A stretch of 64,000 bases of DNA from Devosia aurantiaca (GTDB taxonomy: Bacteria; Pseudomonadota; Alphaproteobacteria; Rhizobiales; Devosiaceae). The stretch covers positions 1,121,001-1,185,000 of the forward strand of contig NZ_JAALFG010000001.1 in NCBI RefSeq assembly GCF_011058215.1, written 5' to 3'. Position 1 is the first letter of the stretch. The number at the start of each line of letters is the position of its first letter. Both the position numbers and the translations under genes were made by a program. A model generated the notes under the pieces. That model was not told the origin of the DNA. It did not search any database and saw only the letters and a list, made by a program, of their open reading frames with translations. Shown here one piece after another: positions 10,287 through 19,154 of the stretch.

Positions 10287-10820
10287 ATGCTTGCGGCCGG
10301 GTCAATGTTTGAAACCGCAATGTCCAGTCTGGCACTCCTGTTCTTCCCCGCCATCATGGCCTGGGCCGCCTCGTCGGACCTTCTGACCATGCGCATTTCC
10401 AACAAGCTGGTGCTTTTGCTGGTCGCCGGGTTTGCCGTCATGGCGCTCGTCGTTCAACTGCCCATCGAACAATTGGGCATGCATCTTCTGGCCGGGGCCG
10501 TCGTGCTGGTTGTTGCTTTCGGCATGTTTGCAATGCGCTGGATCGGCGGCGGCGACGCCAAGCTGGCTGCCGCGACCACGCTGTGGCTCGGCTTTGGCCT
10601 GACCCTGCAATACCTGGTCAACGCGGCCCTCCTTGGCGGCCTCTTGACCCTCGCGATCCTGTCGCTGCGCAGCGTGCCCCTGACCCCGATGATTGCCCGC
10701 TTCCCCTGGCTGACGCGCCTTCACAACCCCAAGGAAGGCGTGCCTTATGGCATCGCGCTCGCTGCTGCCGGCATGATCATCTACTCGAACTCTGCGATCT
10801 TTGAACGGCTGACTGCCTGA
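10287..10820 (+). CDS. cpaA: Prepilin peptidase of the Tad system
   Basis: 177-residue membrane aspartyl protease (A24 family) that removes the leader of Flp and TadE prepilins. The two catalytic aspartates are visible in AASSDLLTMRISN and WIGGGDAKLAAA. About five to six transmembrane segments. It lacks the N-terminal methylase domain of larger PilD enzymes, as usual for CpaA/TadV. The start is uncertain: ATG at 10287, 10305 and 10320 are all in frame, and none has a strong ribosome site. Confidence 0.93.
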   Translation: MLAAGSMFETAMSSLALLFFPAIMAWAASSDLLTMRISNKLVLLLVAGFAVMALVVQLPIEQLGMHLLAGAVVLVVAFGMFAMRWIGGGDAKLAAATTLWLGFGLTLQYLVNAALLGGLLTLAILSLRSVPLTPMIARFPWLTRLHNPKEGVPYGIALAAAGMIIYSNSAIFERLTA

Positions 10821-10898
10821 ATTCGTTTGTCGCTTAGCCGGCACGCCTCGCAAAATGCGAGTATTCAGAAGTTGTTAACGCATTCTGCAAAGTGCTGA

Positions 10899-10913
10899 TT
10901 AACTAAACCTTGA
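10899..10913 (+). promoter_or_regulatory. CtrA-like site upstream of cpaB
   Basis: TTAA-N7-TTGA, one mismatch from TTAA-N7-TTAA, about 70 bp before the cpaB start in a 160-bp gap after cpaA. A second near-match lies in front of flp. The gap suggests that cpaB has its own promoter. Weak evidence without a genome-wide motif score. Confidence 0.35.
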
Positions 10914-10981
10914 CCCTTTCCTTTCATAGTTAAGCCGGTGGAACTGGGCGCAATTTGCCCTCTCGTACAACCGGAGTGGTC

Positions 10982-11923
10982 ATGAGGCCGGCGCGTATTA
11001 TCCTGTTGTTGGTGGCTCTTGTGGCCGGTGGGCTTGCTGCAATCCTCGTGATGCGAGGCGGCAGTTCACCCGCGACGGACACGCAGGTCGTCACCGAGGT
11101 CGTTCAGGAAGCCAAGACCGAGGTTCTTGTCGCCAAAACGCCGATCGGCATGGGCGAGCGGCTGACTGCCGAAACGCTGGAATGGCAGGAATGGCCGGAA
11201 TCGGCGCTGCGGCCGGAATATGTGACCATTGCCGCCATGCCCGACGCACCGGTCGATCTCACTGGAGCTGTCGCGCGCTTTGAATTCTTCCCCGGCGAAC
11301 CGATCCGCGAGGCCAAGCTCGTGCGGTCCGATCAGGGCTATCTCTCCGCCGTCCTCAGCGAAGGCAAGCGCGGCGTCTCGGTTGGCGTGACCGCCACCTC
11401 CAGCGCCGGCGGCTTTGTCGTCCCCAATGACCATGTCGACGTGGTGCTGACGACGTCCACCGAGACCGGCCAGCGCTCGGAAGTCATTCTTTCCGACGTT
11501 CGCGTCCTCGCCATAGGCAAGCGCCTGGGCGAAATGGGCGCAACCGGCGGCAATGTGGAAGGCGACGGTACGAGCCCCGTGCCGCAGACATTCGACGATT
11601 CTACCATCGCAACGCTTGAGCTGACGCCGCCCCAGGCCGAAACGCTGATCAATGCCTCGACACTGGGCCAGCTGGCGCTGACCCTGCGCTCGGTCGCCGA
11701 CTTCAACCGTGTCGAACCCACGCCGGGGATTGCCGCAAGCAACCAGCCGGTGCGCATCATCCGCTACGGCCGCGAGCAAAGCGTCGTCACCGGCAGCGCA
11801 GCCAATAGCAACGTCGTCGCGCCGGCGACCACCGCAGAGCCTTATGTGGTCGACACCGGCCTGCCGCCCATTCAACCCCAGACCCAGCCGGCGCCCTCTG
11901 CGCCCACCGTTCAGCCGCAGTAA
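10982..11923 (+). CDS. cpaB: Flp pilus assembly protein CpaB
   Basis: 313 residues. One N-terminal transmembrane anchor (ARIILLLVALVAGGLAAIL), then a SAF domain (VAKTPIGMGERLTAETLEW) and the RcpC/CpaB domain with VSVGVTATSSAGGFVVPND and HVDVVLTTS. The C-terminal 40 residues are rich in Pro, Gln and Thr. CpaB is a periplasmic protein that works with the CpaC secretin. ATG 10982 follows GGAGTGGTC; the frame opens earlier at 10955 without similarity. Confidence 0.93.
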   Translation: MRPARIILLLVALVAGGLAAILVMRGGSSPATDTQVVTEVVQEAKTEVLVAKTPIGMGERLTAETLEWQEWPESALRPEYVTIAAMPDAPVDLTGAVARFEFFPGEPIREAKLVRSDQGYLSAVLSEGKRGVSVGVTATSSAGGFVVPNDHVDVVLTTSTETGQRSEVILSDVRVLAIGKRLGEMGATGGNVEGDGTSPVPQTFDDSTIATLELTPPQAETLINASTLGQLALTLRSVADFNRVEPTPGIAASNQPVRIIRYGREQSVVTGSAANSNVVAPATTAEPYVVDTGLPPIQPQTQPAPSAPTVQPQ

Positions 11924-11931
11924 GGCGTAAG

Positions 11932-13389
11932 ATGCAGATGGAACTCGCAAAACCTCACACGCGCCATAGCCGCCCGCGCCTGGCACTCGCCCTAGCTCTG
12001 GGAGCGTTCCTGGCAACGGCAGCCCCCGCCGCAGTCCATGCCGGTGGCAATGCTTATCCGATTGCTCCCGCTTATCCCGTGGCCGAGGCACAGATCGCGA
12101 TTTCTGCTGGTGCCTATGGCGCCGTGCGAAGCATCGAGATCGAGCTTAACAAGTCTCTGATCGTCGACTTGCCGGCAGGGGTCGCTGAAGTCGTCGTCTC
12201 GCAGCCATCGATCGCCGCAGGCGTGATGCGCTCGCGAACCCGCGCCATTGTGCAGGGCATCGCCGAAGGCGCCACCAATATCATCTTCATCGACGATGCC
12301 GGTCGCACCATCAGCATCCTCGATGTCAACATCGTCCAGCCGCCGCTCGAAGTCGGGCGGGCGCTGGAAGCGACCCTGGCGCGTGTCATTCCCGGCTCCA
12401 ATATTCGGGTCGAGACGCTGTCCAACAATTCGATCAACGACAAGATCTACTTCGTTCTCACCGGCACGGTAAACAGCGCCGAGGACAAGGCAGTCGCCGA
12501 AGCCATGGCGTCCCAGCTCTCCGAAAGCGACGGCCCGACCGGCAGCCCCATCATCGAGGTCACCGGACCGCAACAGGTCATGCTGCAGGTCACCGTTTCC
12601 GAAATTCGCCGCGACGTCGCCAAGCAACTCGGCATCAATCTTTCCGGCACGGTCACGCTGGGCAATTCAACCTTTGGCTTCAACAGCACCCAGACCAGCG
12701 TATCCAACGGTATCGGTGGCTCCTTCCCGCTGGGCGACAGCGTCCAGATCAATGCTGGTATCCGTGCGCTTGAAAACCGCGGTGCCCTGCGCCTCCTGGC
12801 ACAACCAACACTGACAGCCATGTCCGGCCAGCCTGCCGAGTTCCTCGTCGGCGGCGAAATCCCGATCCAAACATCGAGCATCAACGGCACTTCGATCCAG
12901 TACAAGCAATACGGTATTCAGCTCGCTTTCACCCCAACCGTTCGCCGCAACGGTCAGGTGGCGCTCACCATCGACACCGGAGTGTCCGAGCTGCAGGCCG
13001 GCACGGCGGCAGCGCTGACGACGCGCGACGTCAAGACTTCGGTCGAACTGCCGGCAGGCTCGACCCTGGCGATCGGTGGCCTGCTGAGCGAAAGCGCCAG
13101 CCGCTCCGTCGACCAGATTCCTGGCATCGGCGACATCCCGATCCTGGGCGCACTGTTCCGCTCCAATGCCTATCGCCGCCAGGAAACCGAGCTCGTGATT
13201 CTCGTGACGCCTTACCTCGTCCAGCCCACGACCCCGGCAAATGCCATCCCTGTGCCTACTGACAAGTCCTACATCGCCGATGATGCCGAGGCGTTTTTCC
13301 TCGGCGCCATTGAGAAGCGTTACGGGGTCGGTGCTACCGGCGAGATCCGGGGCGGGTTCTCCGGCTCGGTCGGCTTTGCGCTCGATTGA
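11932..13389 (+). CDS. cpaC: Tad pilus outer-membrane secretin
   Basis: 485 residues. Signal peptide (ALALALGAFLATAAPAAVHA), pilus-formation N-terminal domain (SLIVDLPAGVAEVVVSQPS), a BON-like segment (ILDVNIVQPPLEVGRALEA ...) and the type II/III secretin channel (VMLQVTVSEIRRDVAKQLGI ... GRPAEFLVGGE-like region, ELPAGSTLAIGGLLSE, IPGIGDIPILGALFRS, ETELVILVTPYLV). It forms the outer-membrane pore through which the Flp fibre leaves. It starts 8 bp after cpaB and is followed directly by cpaE; the cpaD usually found between them is missing. Confidence 0.95.
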   Translation: MQMELAKPHTRHSRPRLALALALGAFLATAAPAAVHAGGNAYPIAPAYPVAEAQIAISAGAYGAVRSIEIELNKSLIVDLPAGVAEVVVSQPSIAAGVMRSRTRAIVQGIAEGATNIIFIDDAGRTISILDVNIVQPPLEVGRALEATLARVIPGSNIRVETLSNNSINDKIYFVLTGTVNSAEDKAVAEAMASQLSESDGPTGSPIIEVTGPQQVMLQVTVSEIRRDVAKQLGINLSGTVTLGNSTFGFNSTQTSVSNGIGGSFPLGDSVQINAGIRALENRGALRLLAQPTLTAMSGQPAEFLVGGEIPIQTSSINGTSIQYKQYGIQLAFTPTVRRNGQVALTIDTGVSELQAGTAAALTTRDVKTSVELPAGSTLAIGGLLSESASRSVDQIPGIGDIPILGALFRSNAYRRQETELVILVTPYLVQPTTPANAIPVPTDKSYIADDAEAFFLGAIEKRYGVGATGEIRGGFSGSVGFALD

Positions 13390-13410
13390 TCGCTGCGAAG
13401 GAGTAGTTTG

Positions 13411-14685
13411 ATGAGTTTCCTTACCCCCGAACAGCCGACCAAGATCGAAGAGCCTGCCGCCGAGATCGCAACCGGCGCCCGCCTCGTGCCGCGCATCACC
13501 ATCCAGGCTTTCTGCGAAAATTCGCAGACCGCCCAGCTGGTGGAAAGCGCAGCCTTTGACCGCCGCATGTCCAAGGTTGCCTTAACGACGCATAATGGTG
13601 GCGTCGAAGGCGCGGTCGAGACCTATAAGTCCAACCCGACGCCCAACCTCATCATCGTCGAAACCGGCCTGCCGCCGGACCAGATCCCGGACGCCCTCAG
13701 CCGTCTTGCCGAAGTCTGCGATGCCTCCACCCGCGTCATCGTCCTCGGACACGTCAACGATGTACTGCTGTATCGCGAGCTGATCCGCTCGGGTATTTCC
13801 GAATATATCGTCCTGCCCGCCACCTCGCAGGATATCGTCAGCGCCATTACCGAGCTTTACGCCTCCGATGGGGCCGACCCTATCGGCCGCACGGTCGGCT
13901 TCATCTCCGCCAAGGGCGGGGCAGGGGGTTCGACGATTGCGCACAATGTCGCTTGGGCAATTGCCACGACGCTGCGCCAGGATTGTCTGATCGTCGACCT
14001 CGATCTGGCCTTCGGCACCGCCGGTCTCAACTTCAACCAGGACCCGCCGCACGGCCTCGCCGATGCGCTTCTCGCCAACCAGAAGGTCGACCAGACCATG
14101 CTGGACCGGTTGATGAGCAAGGCTGCCAACCACATTAACTTGCTGACCGCACCCGCCACGCTGGAGCGGACTTGGGACTTCGAGGAACGCGACTTCGAGC
14201 AGGTGCTCGAAATCTGCCAGAAGTCGGTGCCGGTGATCATCCTCGACATTCCCCATGTCTGGAGCGCCTGGACCCGTCAGACGCTGTCGTCGATCGATGA
14301 AGTGGTGATCGTCGCCGAGCCCGATCTTGCCAGTCTCCGCAACGCCAAGAACATTGCCGATGCGGTCAAGGCCATGCGCCCGACCGAAGCGGCGCCCAAG
14401 CTCATCATCAACAAGCAAGGCATCCCGCGCCGCCCGGAAATCGGGGCAGGGGAGTTCGCCACCTCGGTCGAATGCAGCCTTATCGGCCAGATCGGTTTCG
14501 ATGCGGCGTTGTTCGGTACCGCCGCAAACAACGGCCAGATGATCGCCGAGGTCTCGGCGAACAACAAGGTCAACGACATCTTCAACGCCATCGGCATGCA
14601 GGTGACCGGACGGTCTCCTGGCCATGGCGCTGGCAAATCCGCCAGCCTGCTCAAGCTCCCCTCCCTGTTCCGGAAGCGGGCTTGA
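13411..14685 (+). CDS. cpaE: Tad pilus localisation ATPase-like protein CpaE/TadZ
   Basis: 424 residues. The N-terminal half is a receiver-like domain (LIIVETGLPPDQIPDALSRL, VIVLGHVNDVLLYRELIRSG) and the C-terminal half a ParA/MinD-like fold (FISAKGGAGGSTIAHNVAW, CLIVDLDLAFGTAGLNF). The deviant Walker A keeps the first Lys of KGG but has Gly where the second Lys of KGGxGK should be, so classical ATP hydrolysis is doubtful; atypical Walker motifs are known in this family. CpaE/TadZ proteins place the pilus machine at the pole. ATG 13411 follows AAGGAG; it begins 21 bp after cpaC. Confidence 0.93.
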   Translation: MSFLTPEQPTKIEEPAAEIATGARLVPRITIQAFCENSQTAQLVESAAFDRRMSKVALTTHNGGVEGAVETYKSNPTPNLIIVETGLPPDQIPDALSRLAEVCDASTRVIVLGHVNDVLLYRELIRSGISEYIVLPATSQDIVSAITELYASDGADPIGRTVGFISAKGGAGGSTIAHNVAWAIATTLRQDCLIVDLDLAFGTAGLNFNQDPPHGLADALLANQKVDQTMLDRLMSKAANHINLLTAPATLERTWDFEERDFEQVLEICQKSVPVIILDIPHVWSAWTRQTLSSIDEVVIVAEPDLASLRNAKNIADAVKAMRPTEAAPKLIINKQGIPRRPEIGAGEFATSVECSLIGQIGFDAALFGTAANNGQMIAEVSANNKVNDIFNAIGMQVTGRSPGHGAGKSASLLKLPSLFRKRA

Positions 14686-14714
14686 GCGCGGCCTAGGCGC
14701 GAAGGACGAAGCAT

Positions 14715-16217
14715 ATGTTTGGCAAGCGCACCACTTTTGGCGGCAACACACCCGGGGTCGGCGAGATACCGCGTCCGATCCCCAGTCCCGCCGCGCCTCC
14801 TCCATCGGCAGCACCAGCGCAGCGCCGCGCTACCGACAATGACGCCATGGGCGCGCGCATGCGCACCACTGACGAAGTGCTCGACGTTCGCGCGCCCGCC
14901 GACGCGCAGCGCGCCCAGGCCTATTTCCAGACCAAGTCGGCGATCTTCAACGCGCTGATCGACTCCATCGATCTGTCGCAGCTTGCCACCATGGACACGC
15001 AATCGGCGCGTGAGGAAATCCGCGACATCGTCTCGGAAATCATCGCGCTCAAGTCCATCGTCATGTCGATTTCCGAGCAGGAAGACCTGCTCGAGGACAT
15101 CTGCAACGACGTGCTGGGCTATGGCCCGCTCGAGCCGCTGCTGGCGCGGGACGACATCGCCGACATCATGGTGAACGGCTCCCAAAAGTGCTACATCGAA
15201 GTCGGTGGCAAGGTGCGCCTCACCAATGTGCGCTTCCGCGACGACGCACATCTGATGAATGTCTGCCAGCGCATCGTGAGCCAGGTCGGCCGCCGCGTCG
15301 ATGAAGGCTCGCCCATCTGCGACGCGCGCCTCCCGGACGGCTCCCGCGTCAACGTCATCGCGCCTCCGCTAGCCATCGATGGCGCCGCGCTCACCATCCG
15401 TAAGTTCAAGAAGGACAAGCTGACCCTCCAGCAGCTGGTCAAATACGGTTCGATCTCGCCCGAAGGCGCCGAAGTGTTGCGCATTCTGGGCCGCGTGCGC
15501 GCCAATGTGCTGATCTCCGGCGGTACCGGTTCGGGCAAGACGACGCTGCTCAATTGCCTCACCGCCTTCATCGAAAAGGACGAGCGGGTCATCACCTGCG
15601 AAGACTCTGCCGAACTTCAGCTCCAGCAGCCGCATGTCGTGCGCCTCGAAACCCGCCCGCCTAATCTCGAAGGCGAAGGCGAGATCACCATGCGCGATCT
15701 CATCAAGAACTGCCTTCGTATGCGTCCCGAACGCATCATCGTCGGCGAAGTCCGCGGCCCGGAGAGCTTCGATCTTCTCCAGGCCATGAACACGGGCCAC
15801 GACGGCTCCATGGGCACGCTCCACGCCAATAGCCCGCGCGAAGCCCTCTCCCGTCTTGAATCCATGATTACCATGGGCGGCTATTCGCTGCCGAGCCGCA
15901 CCATCCGCGAAATGGTCGTGTCCTCGATCGACGTCATCGTCCAGGCCGCCCGCCTGCGCGATGGTTCGCGCCGCATCACCCACATCACCGAAGTGCTGGG
16001 CATGGAAGGCGATGTGATCGTCACGCAGGACGTCTTCGTTTATGACATCCTGGGCGAAGATTCGAACGGCATGCTGATTGGCAAGCACCGCTCCACCGGC
16101 ATCACCAAGCCGCAATTTACCGAGCGCGCCCGCTATTTCAACGAAGAGGCGAACCTCGTCGAGGCGCTTGAAAAGGCCAATACCGACGAGCACGCCATTC
16201 TGGGTACCAGCGCATGA
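14715..16217 (+). CDS. cpaF: Tad pilus secretion ATPase CpaF
   Basis: 500 residues, the cytoplasmic hexameric ATPase that powers Flp extension. After a low-complexity N terminus (about 60 residues) come the N-terminal domain ([20 protein letters not shown]) and the GSPII_E domain: Walker [15 protein letters not shown] at about residue 270, the Asp box ([12 protein letters not shown]), Walker B ([13 protein letters not shown]) and the His box ([20 protein letters not shown]). All catalytic motifs are intact. Its stop overlaps the tadB start by 4 bp (ATGA), implying translational coupling. Confidence 0.97.
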   Translation: MFGKRTTFGGNTPGVGEIPRPIPSPAAPPPSAAPAQRRATDNDAMGARMRTTDEVLDVRAPADAQRAQAYFQTKSAIFNALIDSIDLSQLATMDTQSAREEIRDIVSEIIALKSIVMSISEQEDLLEDICNDVLGYGPLEPLLARDDIADIMVNGSQKCYIEVGGKVRLTNVRFRDDAHLMNVCQRIVSQVGRRVDEGSPICDARLPDGSRVNVIAPPLAIDGAALTIRKFKKDKLTLQQLVKYGSISPEGAEVLRILGRVRANVLISGGTGSGKTTLLNCLTAFIEKDERVITCEDSAELQLQQPHVVRLETRPPNLEGEGEITMRDLIKNCLRMRPERIIVGEVRGPESFDLLQAMNTGHDGSMGTLHANSPREALSRLESMITMGGYSLPSRTIREMVVSSIDVIVQAARLRDGSRRITHITEVLGMEGDVIVTQDVFVYDILGEDSNGMLIGKHRSTGITKPQFTERARYFNEEANLVEALEKANTDEHAILGTSA

Positions 16218-17185
16218 ACTTGATGCTGCTCGTTCTGGCGATAATCACGGTCGGCGCGGCAACCTTTGCGCTCGTGCCTGCCGCCTTGCCCAACAAGCGA
16301 GCCGAGCAGCGCAAGAAGGCCTTCCAGGGCGATATCCGCGCCAATCGCCGTGAAGCCGACGTGACCCGCACGCGCGACAGCCGCCGCAAGTCCGTGCAGC
16401 AGGTGCTGAAAGCCCAGACTGCGGAGCTCAACGAGAAGAAGCGCGTCACCTTGCCGGACCTGATTTTTCAGGCCGGCCTGACCATCAAGCCCGCAACCTT
16501 TATCCGCAACAGCGTGATCTTCGGCGCCGTGCTGTTCGTCGTTCTGGTTGTGGTGCAGGTGCCGTTCTATTTCGCCGCCATTTTCGGCGTGGCCGGCGGG
16601 TACTTGCTGCCGCGCATGTGGGTCAAGCGCAAGCGCGCCAAGTATCAGAGCCGGTTTCTGGACGAATTGCCCAACGCCATCGAAGCCATCGTGCGCGGCG
16701 TCAAGACCGGCCTGCCGCTCAACGACTCCATGCGCGTCGTCGCCAAGGACACCAAGGAGCCGGTAAAATCCGAATTCGGCCGCGTCCTTGATCAGCAAAG
16801 CTTCGGCATGTCCATGACGGAGGCCGTGCAGGTTCTGCTCGAACGCGTGCCGCTGCCTGAGGTCAACTTCTTCGTGGTCGTGATTTCGGTGCAGCAGCAG
16901 TCCGGCGGTAACCTGAGCGAAGCCCTGGGCAACCTTGCCCGCGTGCTGCGCAACCGCAAGAAAATGAAGCAGAAGGTCAAGGCCATGTCTTCCGAAGCCA
17001 AGGCTTCGGCGGGCATTATCGGTTCGCTTCCAATCGTCGTGGCAACGCTGGTCTCGATCGTATCCCCGGCCTATCTCTTGCCGCTCATCACGACGCCCAT
17101 TGGCAATATCTGTCTTGCCATCGGCATCCTCATGCTGGCCAGCGGCATTTTTGTGATGAGCCGCATGGTCAAGTTCGAGATCTGA
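16214..17185 (+). CDS. tadB: Tad inner-membrane platform protein TadB
   Basis: 323 residues with a T2SSF domain (FLDELPNAIEAIVRGVKTGL ... QQQSGGNLSEALGNLARVL) and transmembrane segments at the N terminus, at about 95-130 and in the last 60 residues. Together with TadC it forms the platform over the CpaF ATPase. The ATG overlaps the cpaF stop and tadC follows after 3 bp. A long open frame on the opposite strand here has no family similarity and is a composition artefact. Confidence 0.94.
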   Translation: MNLMLLVLAIITVGAATFALVPAALPNKRAEQRKKAFQGDIRANRREADVTRTRDSRRKSVQQVLKAQTAELNEKKRVTLPDLIFQAGLTIKPATFIRNSVIFGAVLFVVLVVVQVPFYFAAIFGVAGGYLLPRMWVKRKRAKYQSRFLDELPNAIEAIVRGVKTGLPLNDSMRVVAKDTKEPVKSEFGRVLDQQSFGMSMTEAVQVLLERVPLPEVNFFVVVISVQQQSGGNLSEALGNLARVLRNRKKMKQKVKAMSSEAKASAGIIGSLPIVVATLVSIVSPAYLLPLITTPIGNICLAIGILMLASGIFVMSRMVKFEI

Positions 17186-17188
17186 CCC

Positions 17189-18194
17189 ATGATCGAGACG
17201 ATCACCTCCCGCGAATTCCTGATCGCCGTGCTCGCCGCCATCTCGGCGGCCGCGGTGGTCTTCACCTTTGGCTCGTCGCTGATCGGCAAGCGCGAACTCA
17301 AGACCCGCATCAAGCGCGTCGCCGTCGAACGCGACAAGATGCGGGCCGAGGAAATGGCCCGCCTGCGCGGTGGAGCGGTGCAGGATGCGCGCTCTATTCG
17401 CCGCGGCACCGAAGCCAAGTCCTACATGAAAAACGCGGTTGATCGCTTCGATCTCAAAAAAGCGTTCCAGGACGAAAATACCGTCGATAAACTCGCTATG
17501 GCCGGATTGCGCGGCCAAGCGGAGCTGACCAAATTCCTGTTCCAGCGCTTCGCCACCCCGATCGTGGTCTTCACGCTGGCGGCGGTCTATCTTCTCGTTC
17601 TTGCGCCCGGCGATCGCCCCGCCTATCTCAACCTTGTCTATGCCATTGGCGCCGGCTTGGTCGGCGTCTATCTGCCCACGATTATGTTGCGCAACAAGAC
17701 GCAGAAGCGCCAGGCCTCGATCCGCCGCGCCTGGCCCGACGTGCTCGACCTGCTGCTGCTTTGCGTTGAATCCGGCATGTCCATGGAACACGCCTTCAAG
17801 CGCGTCGCTAAGGAAATCGGCAACCAGAGCGCTGAACTCGCCGAAGAGCTGACGCTGACCATGGCTGAACTCAGCTTCCTCGAAGATCGCACCCGCGCCT
17901 ACGAAAACCTCGGCCGCCGTACCGGCCTTGACGGTGTCCGCGCCGTGATGACCGCCCTGATCCAGGCCGATCGCTACGGCACTTCCGTCGGTCAGGCCCT
18001 GCGTGTGATGGCCGAGGAAGGCCGCGAGTCGCGCATGATGGAAGCCGAAAAAGAAAGCCGCGGCCCTTCCGCCCAAGCTCACCGTGCCGCTGATCCTGTT
18101 CTTCCTGCCGGTGCTGTTCATCGTCATCCTGTCGCCGGCGATGATCAAGGTCTTTGCAGGATCCGTCGCCAACACTGTCGGCAGCGGCGGCTGA
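17189..18194 (+). CDS. tadC: Tad inner-membrane platform protein TadC, frameshifted at the 3' end
   Basis: T2SSF-domain partner of TadB. The domain is clear (RRAWPDVLDLLLLCVESGMS, ELSFLEDRTRAYENLGRRTG, SVGQALRVMAEEGRESRMM). The given frame then reads into a meaningless Pro/His-rich tail. Removing one A from the A-run at 18050-18055 restores the standard ending: LPPKLTVPLILFFLPVLFIV, then ILSPAMIKVFAGSVANTVGS and stop at 18194, giving 334 residues. A terminator lies 9 bp further on. Confidence 0.93.
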
Positions 18195-18202
18195 GCCAAA
18201 AC

Positions 18203-18231
18203 AAAAGGCCCGAATCAGATCCGGGCCTTTT
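18203..18231 (+). terminator. Rho-independent terminator after tadC
   Basis: Perfect stem AAAAGGCCCG / CGGGCCTTTT with a 9-base loop. The T tract serves the plus strand and the A tract the convergent tadD, which ends at 18250. Confidence 0.88.
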
Positions 18232-18249
18232 GATTCTTCGAGCTTGCGT

Positions 18250-19011
18250 TCAACCCTGTTCGATCAGGTCCCAGCGGTTCTTCTGGGTCAGCAGCGCCCG
18301 AACATAGGCCATGTTGCTTTCAACCTGCTCCGGCGGCAACTCGGCCGCATAGATCTGGCGGCACTCGTCGAACCGGCCCTGCAGACCCACGACGAGAGCC
18401 AGGTTCTGCCGCGTCTGCGTATTGGCGCCTTGCATGCCGACCGCCCGGCGCAAATGCTGCTCGGCGCGCGGCAACTCGTTGGTCATGGCGTAGGAAAGCC
18501 CCAGATTTGTCTCGATCGACGCCTCGCCAGGCGCAATCGTCGCTGCCTGTGCATAGAGCCGGCGAGCCTCGTCATTGCGCCCCATCTGGTCGAGCGTCGC
18601 GCCCTTAACCAAAAGTGCATTCCAGTCCGGCGCATCGGGGCGGATCACATTGTCCAGAACCGTCAGCGACTGATCGAAACGTCCTGCCGCCGTCAGCGCC
18701 TTGCCATAGGCGACACTAACCGCAATGTCCTTGGGATAAGCCATCATCGCCGTCTCGAGTGCTGCCGCGGCCTGCGTCGGCTGCCCGGCAGCGCGCAGCG
18801 CCGCCGAATACTGGATGGCGACCACGCGGTCCTTGGGATTGCGGCGATAGCGCTCGGTGAGCTGGCCAAGATTGGACTGCGCCTGCGCTGCCGGCATGCC
18901 CGCATAATCGGTGCTGCCGAGCTGCCCGCGATTGGAGGCACAGGCGGAAAGGGCGATAGCGGCCACACCGGCCAAAAGCAGGGTCCGCGCAATCCGGTAC
19001 GGGTGGGACAT
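18250..19011 (-). CDS. tadD: TadD-type tetratricopeptide-repeat lipoprotein
   Basis: 253 residues. Lipoprotein signal peptide with lipobox LSACAS, so the mature protein starts at Cys and is probably anchored in the outer membrane. It contains about four to five TPR units, such as VVAIQYSAALRAAGQPTQAA, AVSVAYGKALTAAGRFDQSL and ASIETNLGLSYAMTNELPRA. TadD-like lipoproteins act as pilotins or assembly factors for the secretin. MSHPY is chosen as start because the signal peptide follows at once. It converges on tadC with a shared terminator. Confidence 0.88.
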   Translation of the reverse strand: MSHPYRIARTLLLAGVAAIALSACASNRGQLGSTDYAGMPAAQAQSNLGQLTERYRRNPKDRVVAIQYSAALRAAGQPTQAAAALETAMMAYPKDIAVSVAYGKALTAAGRFDQSLTVLDNVIRPDAPDWNALLVKGATLDQMGRNDEARRLYAQAATIAPGEASIETNLGLSYAMTNELPRAEQHLRRAVGMQGANTQTRQNLALVVGLQGRFDECRQIYAAELPPEQVESNMAYVRALLTQKNRWDLIEQG

Positions 19012-19066
19012 GGCGAGCCTCCAGGCGAAAAGCGCCACTCTAAAGTCTTGCCCAAGCAATAGATCA

Positions 19067-19087
19067 TTAACCCTAACGCAGGGTTAA
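19067..19087. promoter_or_regulatory. Perfect inverted repeat in the tadD-aminopeptidase promoter gap
   Basis: TTAACCC-N7-GGGTTAA, arms of 7 bp, in the 143-bp gap between divergent tadD (start 19011) and the aminopeptidase (start 19155). The symmetry and place suit an operator for a dimeric regulator. The TTAACC half-sites resemble CtrA half-sites but are inverted rather than direct. Confidence 0.5.
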
Positions 19088-19154
19088 GGTGAGTTTTCGG
19101 GCCGTTGCGGCGCAAGGCGGGGAGGGCTAAAACGGGCTCGATATTGAGTTCGCC

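Noticed and set aside
16133..18199. 688-residue minus-strand open frame opposite tadB and tadC
   Set aside because: TadB and TadC on the plus strand have clear T2SSF domains; the antisense product is low-complexity His/Asp/Gly and has no ribosome site.
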